Part shown: positions 11,596-21,934 of the stretch, piece by piece
How positions within the stretch are numbered: the stretch's first letter is position 1
Layout of the letters: the number at the start of each line of letters is the position of its first letter
Source of the DNA: Nemertoderma westbladi
Lineage: Eukaryota > Xenacoelomorpha > Nemertodermatida > Nemertodermatidae
Direction: 5' to 3'
NCBI GenBank assembly: GCA_032718475.1
Contig: JAUCBJ010000759.1
Location: forward strand, 1 to 64,000
DNA: 64,000 bases
The notes under the pieces: generated by a model
Told to the model about the DNA's origin: nothing
Databases searched by the model: none
Seen by the model: only the letters and a program-made list of their open reading frames with translations
Program-made: the position numbers and the translations under genes

Positions 11596-11637
11596 TGTAA
11601 AAGCTTTTGCGTCATTAACCGGTTATTTTCCCTTAAT
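11596..11637 (+). mobile_element. 42-bp LTR 5'-end stub
   Basis: From TGTAAAAGCTTTTG onward, 42 bases equal the first 42 bases of the copy A/B LTR (19256 and 30743). After TTTTCCCTTAA the match stops abruptly. It is in the plus orientation, upstream of truncated copy A. It may be the remnant of copy A's original 5' LTR or an unrelated truncated insertion. Confidence 0.8.
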
Positions 11638-11802
11638 AGATATTTGTGAGTTTTGTATTACATATTGAACAGTTGTCTAATGGACTTGTTGTCTACTAGT
11701 AATAACAAATGTGAACCATCATATAACAATAGCTAGTAATAATTATTCTGGGAAACAACCATAAACTTATTTTTTTTTTAATTCTGCAGGCTCTGAGAAT
11801 AA

Positions 11803-12175
11803 TTCACGTGCTGCGTGAAGTCTTCATGTGCAGCATGAACTTTTCATGTGCCGCGTGAAGGCTTCTCATTTTGATCAAAAAGCTTTCCGAGGTGCTCGAT
11901 TAATTAACGTGCTTTATAAAGAATTTAAGTGCTACGTGAAACCTTCACCTGCTGCGCAAATGTCTCACGTGCTGCGCGAAGGTTTCACGTGCTGCGCAAA
12001 GCTTAATGTTCTGTGTAAAGGCTTAATATAAAATTATGTGGAAATTTTTATATAATTTTGAATGTTTCTTAAGGTTGTCTCATTATTCCATGACTATTTA
12101 TTACTAAATGACGAAATAGTATGAGATCAAATCAATACGCCAAAATGAAATTTGTTCACGTGCTGCGCGAAGTGT
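11803..12175. repeat. Degenerate CACGTG-containing repeat
   Basis: About nine imperfect units of roughly 20 bp around CACGTGCTGCGCGAAG (11805-12008, with another at 12158-12173) carry variants such as CATGTGCAGCATGAA. Several units keep an intact E-box CACGTG palindrome. A 67-codon frame crosses it by chance. Confidence 0.6.
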
Positions 12176-12914
12176 TTTTTGGCAAGCACTCTAAAATTAT
12201 TTTAACAGGTTGTTAAAAGTGGGTAGGGGTTTTTTTGAACCAAATTTAATGAAATCCATTGAGAAATCACAAAATATGGATAGGGGATAACCAATGGCAA
12301 AAGAAAAGGAGATACCAGTACTGAAAATAGCGGGAACATTTGAAATATATTGTTCTTAAACTTTAAATGCGTTTATCTCGGAATTGTATTTTTCACATTC
12401 AAAATACTACTACTCAGCCATTTCTTAACCAATTTTCGAAATTTTTTTTTTGTTTGATTTCTTTTCGGGTTTTGATCAAAAGTTATCGGTTAGAATTTTG
12501 AATTGTGCCATATTAATTTCTTGAAATTAGTTAATATCTATTAAGTAACAATTAATATTAGTTAATAATATTTAAAAAATATTTAAGACCTAAATAAAAA
12601 ATGTAACCGATAAGTTTTGTGGAGCCGAGGATGCTGATTCAGAAAATCCAAGTTTCGAAAATTTTCGCCCAAAATTGTGAGACTAGTAGTGTTTTTAGTG
12701 AAATTAACAATTTCGCTGGTGGCCGCTAGAGGGCTACGCAAATTTGAAAATTTTTTTTTGAACCCAATCTTTGGCCATATGTTAATCCCCCGTAAGGTAT
12801 AAAATATACAAAATTACACACAAGCAGAAATTATAGCCATTTGCAAAAAAGGTCCATAGGGGGGTGTACCCCCCCCCCCCTTAAATATATATTAATCAAA
12901 ATTTGACGGACATG
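12176..12914. other. AT-rich spacer with a G/C hairpin
   Basis: No gene is seen. At about 12858-12880 a run of six G, the bases TGTA and a run of twelve C can fold into a tight hairpin. Confidence 0.45.
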
Positions 12915-15900
12915 TTGACAGACAGACAGACATACAAACAGACAGACAGACAAACTGAGAGACAGACTGAGATACAGATGGAGGATGGAGGAAAGATGGA
13001 GGAGAATCAAATGCGCTCCTCCCAACAGGTCCGACAGTTAGAAGGGACTGTTCAACAGTTAAAGGGAACCGTAAAGGAAAGTAGGTTAGAGTTGCAGGAA
13101 GTGCAGCAAAATATCGCGCTAGAACGTGATAAATTAGTAAATTTACAAAAGGGTATACCACCACCCCTTGTAACAATGTGTCAACCTGTTAGGTCTGAAG
13201 TATCTCATGCGCAAGGTGTGGAGCCTACACGCATCTATACTGCTAGTGAAGTGGAAACCCCTATAGTAAACCCTATTAAGGGTAATTATAGACCTGTTGA
13301 TAATGATATTCCCTATAGACCGGATCATAATCCGAGAAATTTATATACCGATAACTCGATATTAAATAACACGATGGCCCAAGAAAGTTTTACGCGTCAA
13401 ATGGCTAGAACCGAAGCCCGGCAAGCGGTAAAGGTGGGAGAGATCGTCAAGTTCAATGGAGATGAGATGAAATGGTTACCTTTTAATGAATATTACAAAG
13501 ATAACATACAGAACTCTGTCCTATCTAATGGAGAGAAACTTAGATTCCTCATCGAGTGCTTGGAAGGATCTCCCAAGTTAATGGCGTTAAAGTTTATTGG
13601 ACATCCAGACGGATTAAGACAAGTTTGGGATACACTAAACATCAGGTATGGTAATAGGAATAACATAGCTGGGTATTTGTATGCAAAGTTGGTAGCGCCC
13701 CGAAAGTTTATTAGCAGCGGAATTATAGAGTTTTCCGATGAGATTCAGGAGATCTGCAGACAATTAGATTGGCTAGGTAAGTCTCATGAGTATCAGAATA
13801 CTATGGTTATAAGAGCAGTGGCTTCTACTTTACCGAAGGGTGGAGTAGGTACACGCTGGGATAAGAAAGTGTTATATATGATGGAACAACAACGACGAGA
13901 CCCTACCATGACTGATCTCATGTCATTCTTAGATAGAGAAGTGAAATTACAGCTCCTAAGGCAGTCCAGAGAGAAGACACTGGAAAACAAGGTAAGTGAG
14001 AAACCCGTTTCTAGGAGAAGGGTAAAACCAGTGTGTTATACAGACGACGGCGAAAGCCAGACTTCTCAAGGAGAGGATAGCGGGAAAGACACTGAAAGAT
14101 CTTATTATGTCAATAAAACGCCTAAAGACCAGGTAAGTAAATTCAAGTCTCGAACCAATGACAGGAGAGAACAGGTAAGAAAAACCCCTCCTACGTCTCC
14201 CAAGAGAATTCATGTAAGAAAGCCCGAAGAAAGAACAAGTGTGCACCACACAGCACAGGTTAAAGTAAGTAACATCAAACCCAAATGTGTGCTGTGCGAC
14301 GGGCCCCACCGCTTGAATATGTGCGATAAATTCTTAAAGAAATCATTAAAAGAGAGACGGGACGTCATGTGGGATAAGCGGTTGTGTTACAATTGTCTCA
14401 GACGAGGACACCAACGGCGAACCTGTTACTCCGACGCAAGGTGTGCAAAGTGTGGTGCAAAACATCATATCTTGTTGCACACTGAATTCGAGCGAAATAG
14501 TCCGAGTCAGGTGAGTGATTCCGAACTACATGTCCAATTCAGTGATGTGAACGACACTGATCAATCTGAGATGGAAGGATTCTATACGGACGAGTTCTCC
14601 GACCAAAACGAATCCTGTTACCTAATAAACACCACCGCAGTGTATCGAGCACTCATGCATGAGAAAGACACAGACAGCGACCTTACCTTAACTACTTCTG
14701 ATCAACAACCATCTTGGAAAGCGCCAACTTCCAATATAGGAATCCGAGAATTTCCTGTAGTCCAGTTACGGGTCCACGGACCTCAGAAGAGCTATATAGT
14801 GAACGCCCTCCTGGACTCCGGCAGCACAGGAACATTCATCGATAAAGAACTAGCCGAAGACATCTTTGCTGGACAACCCAAGTTCCGAACCAAGCTAAAC
14901 ATGTCAGGGATCATGCAGGTTTGGAAATCTGCTGTGGCTGCCGACTATTATATAGGTGAGTTGTCCACTCCACAGGATAAACTAGGAGAACACAGTATAA
15001 GGTCAGTCAAAATGGTGGCAATAAAGAACTTCGCTACCACCCAAGTGGAACCTTATAATTGGGACGAAGATGATCATGCCCAACAACTTAACATTCCTAG
15101 ATTCGACACCGATTATCCTGGAGTACAAATATTAATCGGTCAAAACGCGCATGAGGCGCTGGAGACATTGGAGAAACGACCTGCTCAACCGCAACCACTT
15201 CAGACCTATGCGGTAAGAACTAGAGTAGGTTGGTACCTTACTGGACCTTCCCGAAGAACGCTCAGAGAAAGACTGCTTCAAGATCGCGTCTGCCAGGTGA
15301 GTGAATGGGAAGATGATACTAGTGAGGGAGACGACCCAACTGAGGGAACACCATACTCCTCAGATAATGACGATATTAGCTCCAATGAAGATCAATGGAG
15401 ATATTGCCCCAAGAAGTTTAATCCAACTGACATCGCTTCCAGAGGAGCAACTCCTCAAGAACTGACGGATACTACAGACCGGTTAGGTGAACCCGACTTC
15501 CTGAGTAAGGAGGATGAATGGCCTCCCCATCTTACTCCGACTGAGATTAGACCAGCCAAGGGAGCGGAGAAAGTCAAACCTAAAACCCGGATGGGTGGAG
15601 CGGAGTTATTTGAACCCGGGATAGATCTGTCGGTATTACATATTGCCAGGGATGACGCCGTGGATCTGGACCTCCCCACCGCGAGTGGATCCTTCATGAA
15701 GATCAGAGAGAGCAATTGGAGCTCTGGAACATCAGACGTCTCGCAGGGACTCTCACCTCTCCTGCAGGGAGCGACGGACCACTATAGCTCCTGGAATCGG
15801 CTTTGTAAGGCCGTCGTGTACCTAGAGCGATGTTTCTATCGTCACTATTCCAGGACGAAGAGGAAACCTGGAATTGTATTCGGGATGCAGCGACTCAATC

Positions 15901-16025
15901 ACCCAGTCGGTCGTTTGTGTTTACCGGAAGGGAATGGAGGACTCTCCGGAAACTGTGGAAGGCAAGATTCTCTTCCCACGACCACCTCCCTAATCCTTCA
16001 AACATCTAGGGACTCCATAACGTAA
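12912..16025 (+). CDS. Gag-protease polyprotein, copy A (5'-truncated, fused to microsatellite)
   Basis: The open frame runs from an ATG inside the GACA repeat (so the first ~26 residues are repeat-encoded) into gag at 12990 and on to TAA at 16023-16025. Visible parts: DUF1759-type capsid region (KFNGDEMKWLPFNEYYKDNI at about 13451), two zinc-knuckle-like Cys/His clusters (CVLCDGPHRLNMC at about 14287; CYNCLRRGHQRRTC), an aspartic protease core LLDSGSTGTF (about 14810), LIGQNAHEAL and VGWYLTGPS, then directly the pre-integrase phrase WRYCPKKFNPTDIASRG (about 15403). The reverse transcriptase, RNase H and integrase are absent. The repeat-derived start is almost certainly an accident of truncation. 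The reading frame downstream is intact. Confidence 0.85.
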   Translation: MLTDRQTYKQTDRQTERQTEIQMEDGGKMEENQMRSSQQVRQLEGTVQQLKGTVKESRLELQEVQQNIALERDKLVNLQKGIPPPLVTMCQPVRSEVSHAQGVEPTRIYTASEVETPIVNPIKGNYRPVDNDIPYRPDHNPRNLYTDNSILNNTMAQESFTRQMARTEARQAVKVGEIVKFNGDEMKWLPFNEYYKDNIQNSVLSNGEKLRFLIECLEGSPKLMALKFIGHPDGLRQVWDTLNIRYGNRNNIAGYLYAKLVAPRKFISSGIIEFSDEIQEICRQLDWLGKSHEYQNTMVIRAVASTLPKGGVGTRWDKKVLYMMEQQRRDPTMTDLMSFLDREVKLQLLRQSREKTLENKVSEKPVSRRRVKPVCYTDDGESQTSQGEDSGKDTERSYYVNKTPKDQVSKFKSRTNDRREQVRKTPPTSPKRIHVRKPEERTSVHHTAQVKVSNIKPKCVLCDGPHRLNMCDKFLKKSLKERRDVMWDKRLCYNCLRRGHQRRTCYSDARCAKCGAKHHILLHTEFERNSPSQVSDSELHVQFSDVNDTDQSEMEGFYTDEFSDQNESCYLINTTAVYRALMHEKDTDSDLTLTTSDQQPSWKAPTSNIGIREFPVVQLRVHGPQKSYIVNALLDSGSTGTFIDKELAEDIFAGQPKFRTKLNMSGIMQVWKSAVAADYYIGELSTPQDKLGEHSIRSVKMVAIKNFATTQVEPYNWDEDDHAQQLNIPRFDTDYPGVQILIGQNAHEALETLEKRPAQPQPLQTYAVRTRVGWYLTGPSRRTLRERLLQDRVCQVSEWEDDTSEGDDPTEGTPYSSDNDDISSNEDQWRYCPKKFNPTDIASRGATPQELTDTTDRLGEPDFLSKEDEWPPHLTPTEIRPAKGAEKVKPKTRMGGAELFEPGIDLSVLHIARDDAVDLDLPTASGSFMKIRESNWSSGTSDVSQGLSPLLQGATDHYSSWNRLCKAVVYLERCFYRHYSRTKRKPGIVFGMQRLNHPVGRLCLPEGNGGLSGNCGRQDSLPTTTSLILQTSRDSIT
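12915..12970. repeat. (GACA)n microsatellite
   Basis: Imperfect GACA tetranucleotide repeats lie directly before the truncation point of copy A. Confidence 0.9.
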
Positions 16026-16320
16026 CAACATATGGAGTGGGTGTGTGACTCTATTATTTTATATTATTTTATTATTTTTATATTTATGTATGTATTACTA
16101 TGTAATTTTATTATAATCGTTTTATTTAATTTAGTAGAATATTATTTAGCGATTATTTAGTAGAATAGTGCAATATGTTCGTGTTTATTGCGTACGTAAT
16201 TACTTATATTATATTTAGTGTGACGGTGAGAAACAAGTGTTTTTCTCTTTCCTTACTGTCCGTATTATATTATAAATACGTAACTACAGTAAGATGAAAT
16301 GTCCGTACTTATTAAAGTAC

Positions 16321-16326
16321 AATAAA
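16321..16326 (+). terminator. Candidate poly(A) signal AATAAA after gag-protease ORF (copy A)
   Basis: AATAAA lies about 300 bp after the ORF stop and is conserved in copy B (27801). It could end a gag-only transcript upstream of the second ORF. There is no transcript evidence. Confidence 0.35.
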
Positions 16327-16568
16327 GCCACTACTATATTTAAGTATTATTGGTAGGCAGAGTATTAGGAATGCAAAGTTCAGATCCTCGTGTCTCGGCT
16401 AAACCAAGCTCTGGGTAGACCTTGGAAACGACTTGCCTCTTCACACTGACATTGCTTCGTGCGATATTGCTCTCATACCGTATATTAAATAATACATATA
16501 GTAGCGTGATGTCCCTTTAACAGTAGCGTATAACGCAAAATAAATCTGTTAAACCCTTTGACCATCTG

Positions 16569-16850
16569 TAATTCTAGTCGATTAAGATACCCACCGATAT
16601 ACTTGAAAGACAAAATTCTAGAATCAGTGGTTAACGTCCCCAGACAAGTTCTGGAATATACTGGTGCCCATCCTAAATATTAATTATTAATATTTACAAA
16701 AATCTGTCAAATATCAGATCCTTTAAAATTCTAGTCGATTAAGATATCGTAGCACTTACCGATACTCTTAAAAGGACAAAATTCCTAGAATTAAGGATCC
16801 TATGTCCCCAGACCTGCTCTGGAATCAAATTGTGTCAATTTAACATTAAA
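16569..16850 (+). repeat. Imperfect direct duplication with internal hairpins (copy A)
   Basis: Two units of about 155 bp each start AATTCTAGTCGATTAAGATA, then ACCGATA...AAAATTC(C)TAGAAT, and end CCCCAGAC..G(T)TCTGGAAT. Within each unit TTCTAG/CTAGAA and CCAGA/TCTGG can pair. Copy B has the same duplication. Copy A lacks about 8 bp (TCGCGGCA) in the first unit. Confidence 0.7.
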
Positions 16851-17659
16851 TAATAAAATTTACGGGAATAAATTTAAATTCATATATTTTAATGAATTTA
16901 ATAAATTGCAATTTATACAATTTATAACATTCCCAAAATTCCATTAATTAATAGATCATGGGAGCGGAGATTCACTCTATTAAGTGTATTTGTGTGCGAG
17001 AATCTCCAATGTATAGTCAATAGCCGATAAAATGCATAGAATCATGTATAAAGGGGATATTGACCATTAAAGAATTACTATTAAATAGCATCCCAGATCT
17101 GTATGCATGAGAATTACCCTAATTCTACCGCTAGCTTTCCATAATGTCACCATGGCAACAACCACGCTAGAATTAGAAGTGAGTTAAAAGAACAATAAAG
17201 GGCTTGCGTATTGAATAACATACGGAATAAATAGCACACCGCTAGTATCCAAGGATACATAATAACAACGTGACATTCTGGAAGGCACTTGACTAACGGA
17301 CAAATGACCCGAATGTGTGATAGAATGTGTACCATTTGTGACTGTTACGTGGAATTTGTGCGTTTGTAGGTGAATGTTACTACTAAGGTGTGTTTACAGT
17401 AGTGAGTCGCAATTGTGAAAGTAACCCTAACTCTCCAGTAAGAACCTGAAGTATATCTAAGCCTTTGGGACGGACGGTGGAGTGGCTCGTGCTGGTTGTT
17501 GTGGTCGTTGTGCAGCTACGACGTTGGCGATAGGCACATCGGCGAAAGTACACCAGCGCTGAGGATCTCGCACTGTCCGGGGGCAGAGAGGGGTAGGCAG
17601 CGACGCCCGCTCGCCTAAATATGAACTCATTATAATATGGATAAACTTATATAGCAGAT

Positions 17660-19177
17660 ATGATTGAGTTGATAGAAGATGATCTTGGTATCAGGGAGCG
17701 ATATACTCTACCTTTACAAGCGTTTGTTGATAGCTTGATACGCGGCGACGCTGGTCCAACTACTACGGAGGACGATGTCGTTATATCTAACCGCCAATCT
17801 CCCGGGAGCAACTTGCGCGTGGGTTGGACTGTAGAAAATTTACCGCTCGCTATACGCATCGTAATGGTATGTATATGGACTTCTTAACTACTGGTCATCC
17901 TATCGACCTACACGATACGAACGATATAGACACCAAAGGGAAATGGTTTATTTAAATATCATACCCAGCGGAAGCGGAACGACGAACTGAGACTCGAACA
18001 CGAAAATTCTATTCGAAACCGACTCGAAAGTGCAGATGTCGAAGAGCCGGATAAACGCAGCGACTTCACCAAATACCTGGAATTCTTGAGAGAAACCTAT
18101 CTCGATATTACCAGTCAACAGAATCTAGAAACTCGATATCCTCAAGGTATACATCATGACCGCATGGTAGGACTCAAACGGCTCTATTCCACTATGATGT
18201 ATCTTACCGCCGATCGATCGCTACCTGTTGTACCGGATAGCTTCGAACGGATGGAGGAATATTGTAAGCTGGAGAAAGATCACTCGCGTTTCCCCTACAA
18301 GACGTGCGTTTTGGTATTATTGCGATGAATGCCCAAGACCCAACCAACAAACGGAAAGACATAAACATCCGCGGAGACGTTGCTTTAAACACGGTTTTAC
18401 TCGCTATACTTACGGGAGTTTCGAGCGAAACTTGTTTGATGTATCCCCTACGCTCGTTCGACTCAGACGATCCTTAAATAAACCTATGATCAGAGTTTCG
18501 GAATACTCGATCAGAACTCCTCATTCCCTAGTGAGACTTCAGATTCTTGATCCTATTAGTATGACGGATCCTCCCGAGCTGTACTCACTGTTCAAAGATC
18601 TAGTGTTACCTGAACAATTAGTCGGTGGCACCCGGTTGTGGGCTTCCTAGATATTAGCCCATCCTACCTAGCCGGATTGGGACGCGGACATTTAATATCG
18701 CCGTTTAACCCTTACCATCGTCCCGGCTTAACACGATATAACCTGTCACTAAAGTGGCGGAGAACGTTGTACCAAACGAGTTAAACGCTATTCTACAAAG
18801 ATCAGAAAGGAAACCTGCGTTTGTTCAGATAAACGTAAGTTGTAACAACAAGTCCAAGCGATAAACGAATTGTCTTTATCTCAGTTCGATTGTGAAATCC
18901 AGAATCTCTAAGAAGATATCGAACTTAGACAACCCCATTCTCTGCGAGAGTTTTTGGATGAACGTATCCAGCTACGAGCGGAGGAAAATCAGCTCGAGGA
19001 GAAGCATATCGAAACGGCGGATACCCCGACCATAATCCTACACCTTCTGATGCAATCATATTGCACCCTTTACCCAGGATTTATAGCCCTCCTAGTAAAG
19101 TGGCTCGCCCCAAAGAGAAAAGGACTCTTGCTAGCCTCAAAAGGCTGTGTAAACGCCGTCCGCGTAAGAAAGACTAA
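17660..19177 (+). pseudogene. Decayed second ORF of the element, copy A
   Basis: A series of protein-like frames in shifting phase runs from MIELIEDDLGIRERYTLPLQ through RETYLDITSQQNLETRYPQG, NKPMIRVSEYSIRTPHSLVR, LAGLGRGHLISPFNPYHRPG and LREFLDERIQLRAEENQLEE to a Pro-rich, basic tail ending RPRKKD and a stop at 19175-19177. Together they would make about 500 residues with a likely coiled coil near the C-terminus. I see no signal peptide or transmembrane anchor, so an envelope-like protein is not supported. No family is recognised. Copy B carries almost the same lesions, so the decay predates the duplication. It sits where extra ORFs of LTR elements usually lie, between pol and the 3' LTR. 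Confidence 0.55.
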
Positions 19178-19247
19178 CTGTTTAGAGTATTTTTATATTT
19201 TAGAAACTGTGATTTGTTATATTTTATAGACTTAAATCCCATTTTCT

Positions 19248-19255
19248 GGGAGCGG
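19248..19255 (+). other. Polypurine tract before shared LTR
   Basis: GGGAGCGG abuts the LTR start TGTAAAAG, the position expected for the plus-strand primer. The same bases precede the 3' LTR of copy B at 30735-30742. Confidence 0.6.
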
Positions 19256-20430
19256 TGTAAAAGCTTTTGCGTCATTAACCGGTTATTTTCCCTTAAAGTA
19301 CTCTGTAGTTGGTTTGCCAGGCATAAAAGGGCCGTGTCCTTGCTGTACTGGTGTTTTAGAGGACATAAAAGTCATTTCTTATGTATTTGTACTGTATTTG
19401 TACTTTAGAGGACATAATCCGAAATCTCGTGACGCGATAAGCTAGATACTCTTGAAAACAGTGTCGCTACCATGACGACGGCTAACAGCTGATATTGCCA
19501 CGTCGACGTTTCTTTGTTTCTTTGTTCTCTCGTTGTTCGGTTGACCAATCAGAGCGTTTTTTGTCTCTGTGTTGGAGGTGTATACAGAGCTCAGTAGTTC
19601 AGTGTTATGTTTTTGCCCAGAGCCTAAGAACCGGCTTTTGGCACCTCCGTGTTTCAGTCTTTAGTCTTACATTAGTAGGCTCAATTATAGAACGTATATC
19701 TGTTATCTTAACTACTCACGAGTTACACAAGTTAACTCATTCACTTAATAATCATTTATACATTAATATTACTGCTTTTACTGTCGGTTATTCATTATAT
19801 TGGTTGATGAAATATTATATCGGAATACTGATCAATAGTCAGACATCCCACCTTCTTGATATACTAAAGGTTAGAGAGACCGGTTACAGATAAACGATTG
19901 CGACCTATGTTGAGTGGTTTGAAGTGAATCTAATGCTATTTCATATGCCCAACATAAATTGTCTGTTGCTCTCTTTATACGTGACCAAATTTAGTGAAGG
20001 TCGGCAGATTAGTGTGCAGTATTGTGCAGCATTGTGTATGAGTGTAACTGATAACAAAACATCTCCTAAAGAATGTGCCATATACGTGAATCTATAGCCT
20101 TTTCGTTGTGTCTAGTTTAAGTCATAACTCTGTTTATATATTTAGAGCGCCACGTCCTAAAGGAACTGTTAATATTTCCCGAAAGTGAATAATATTTGTC
20201 AGAGATTATATATTACGATCAGTCGAATAATACAGTAGGCTTACACCATCAATCATTAAGCCCCGAACTCAGTCTCCCGGGTATATCCAACGGGTGAATG
20301 ATTGCGCATAGACTGGCTTCGGCTAATGTAGTGTATCAAATACTCGTCATAGGCTAAAGACTATCTATCATCCAAAAGACATTCTAATTTTGGCAGGTTA
20401 AACTGTCAAAGGTCTTTAAAAGCGCAAACA
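19256..20430 (+). repeat. LTR shared by copies A and B (1175 bp)
   Basis: Begins TGTAAAAGCTTTTGCG and ends AAAAGCGCAAACA, with TG...CA ends. The limits are supported by the 42-bp stub at 11596, by the sharp end of similarity at 31908, and by copy C, where the match to the LTR runs over the same span. Confidence 0.88.
19541..19602 (+). promoter_or_regulatory. Candidate LTR promoter
   Basis: A CCAAT box (GTTGACCAATCAGAGCG) is followed 30-45 bp later by GTGTATAC and two TCAGT initiator-like motifs. The block is kept in the copy B 3' LTR (about 31028-31090, GTGTGTAC), and GTTGACC-ATCAGAG survives in the diverged copy C. RNA start mapping would be needed to confirm it. Confidence 0.35.
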
Positions 20431-20769
20431 ATAACAGATATTGCTTCTGGATTGCGGTGTAAGCAATCTAGTAGAAAGTACCGGTTGACCGGTAACCAGT
20501 AGGCCTGACTGCCTAATCATCCGGACCGGTACCTACAACAGTACAGGTACAGCAGTATTATTCGATTGTGATCTATTGTATACTGTAGGCTGCCAGGGGA
20601 ATAGGGATTGATCACCCCTCATTCTTTTGTAAAGTTTACTTATTTCTGCAAGTTTTATTTGTTTGTAGGCCAGTATTGAACAGAAGGCGTGTAAGCCTGA
20701 TCAGATTGTACAGACAATTTGTAGGCTGAGCTGTTGTCTGATTGTTGTTAAGTCTGAACGGATTGCAGT

Positions 20770-21195
20770 GTGTGTAGATCACCTGTCCGATAAAGAACGG
20801 TTAGGAAGTAGGGGCAGCCAAAGCTGTAAGGTAAACCCCCAACTAAAGAATAAGTCGTACTACTGGGTTAGAACGCATACTACCTAATCATTTCGGAGTC
20901 TGCATGTCCTGTGGTTTATTTAGGCTTGATAGTAGTTGGCCAGCGTTTGGTCTGTACTTTGTTTGTGTAGTCTGTACGGGTAGCGTATAATTTTTATTTA
21001 GATAATTTGTAGGTTGGATAGTTGTCTGGCTGTTGTTGGGTTTGAGGAAATTTCGGTGTGTGCAAAGCATTTGTCCGATAAAGAACGGTTAGGAAGTAGG
21101 GGCAGCCATCGCTGTAAGGTAAACCCCCGTCTAAAGAATAAGTCGTACTACTGGGTTAGAACGCATACTAACTAATCATTTTGGAGTCTGCATAT
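20770..21195 (+). repeat. Direct repeat pair in leader (period about 285 bp)
   Basis: Two copies of a ~130-bp block begin TGTCCGATAAAGAACGGTTA and continue through AGGGGCAGCC and GTAAACCCCC to the phrase GGAGTCTGCAT. Copy C has the same pair in reverse near 3540-3970, so the duplication is older than the split of the copies. Confidence 0.8.
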
Positions 21196-21934
21196 ACCGT
21201 AGTTTGTTTAGGCTTGATAGTAGTCTGTCAGTATTTGGTCTGCATTTTGTTTGAGTAGTTTGTACGCGTAGCGTAATATTTATTATTCAGAGTTTATGCG
21301 ATTATTCGCAACATTCATTCCCCAAGTTTGTTCCTTAGGTAGGAACACTCCGTGATACATAACGTAGTACCTATAGCGATACGGCTATAGGTCGTCAGGC
21401 GGTGGTATTTTCCTATCTGGACAACGCAGTGTATTTACTACTACTTATTATTTTCAAATACCGTAGTACCCTGTCCGTTGTAATAACCAGATTCTAACCC
21501 TTTGTCAGGCTGGTTTGTAGACTTCTTGTAAAATTACCCTAAAATTTCGTATTTTGTGTTTTTTGTAAATTTTTGTGTTTATTTAGAGATTGTAATCTCA
21601 ACCCGAATTGTACGTAATTTGTAGTATTAAGTAACTTAGTTAAATTAGAATTATTTGTTTTAGTGTCCAACAAGTAGCACTCCACTGAGAGCGCACTGCT
21701 TATGTGTAGTGACTCCCCAGAAATAATAACATTTATTTCAACATTGACAAAACCCATTAAACGGGTATATATATATTATAAATCAACTCAAACGATTTAT
21801 AAATAGTAGGCCTGCCATACAACAATTAGGTCTCAATATCAGTTGGACTACTGCTTAAATAACGGCAATAAAGTAAGTTAAAGTAACCAAGTAACCCTTA
21901 AAATTCAGAAATTCAGTTATTTAAAATAATTGAT

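Larger units (their letters stand above)
16026..17659 (+). other. 3' non-coding region of copy A between its two ORFs
   Basis: AT-rich, with no ORF of note. It contains an AATAAA signal, an imperfect direct duplication and, near 17470-17600, a short GC-rich stretch just before the decayed second ORF. The same region is found in copy B (27502-29147). Confidence 0.7.
12990..20430 (+). mobile_element. BEL/Pao-like element, copy A (5'-truncated)
   Basis: From 12990 the sequence matches copy B from 24463 onward at about 99 percent by eye, at an offset of 11473 that drifts with a few small indels. It lacks the 5' LTR, the leader and the first ~673 gag codons. Its 3' LTR (19256-20430) also serves as the 5' LTR of copy B, giving the order partial internal - LTR - internal - LTR. 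This arrangement typically arises by unequal recombination between LTRs or by tandem insertion. Confidence 0.93.

Noticed and set aside
17647-17859. Minus-strand 70-codon ORF (also 29135-29347)
   Set aside because: Antisense shadow of the better-supported plus-strand start of the second ORF.
19782-20430. A shorter 649-bp LTR starting at TGTCGGTTATTC
   Set aside because: At first copy C seemed to lose similarity here, but weaker similarity continues to the TGTAAAAGC start, which also has a polypurine tract directly before it and a stub copy at 11596.
20431-20470. Primer-binding site TGGATTGCGGTG
   Set aside because: It lies some 17 bases from the LTR and the TGG is not kept in copy C, so no tRNA primer can be assigned.
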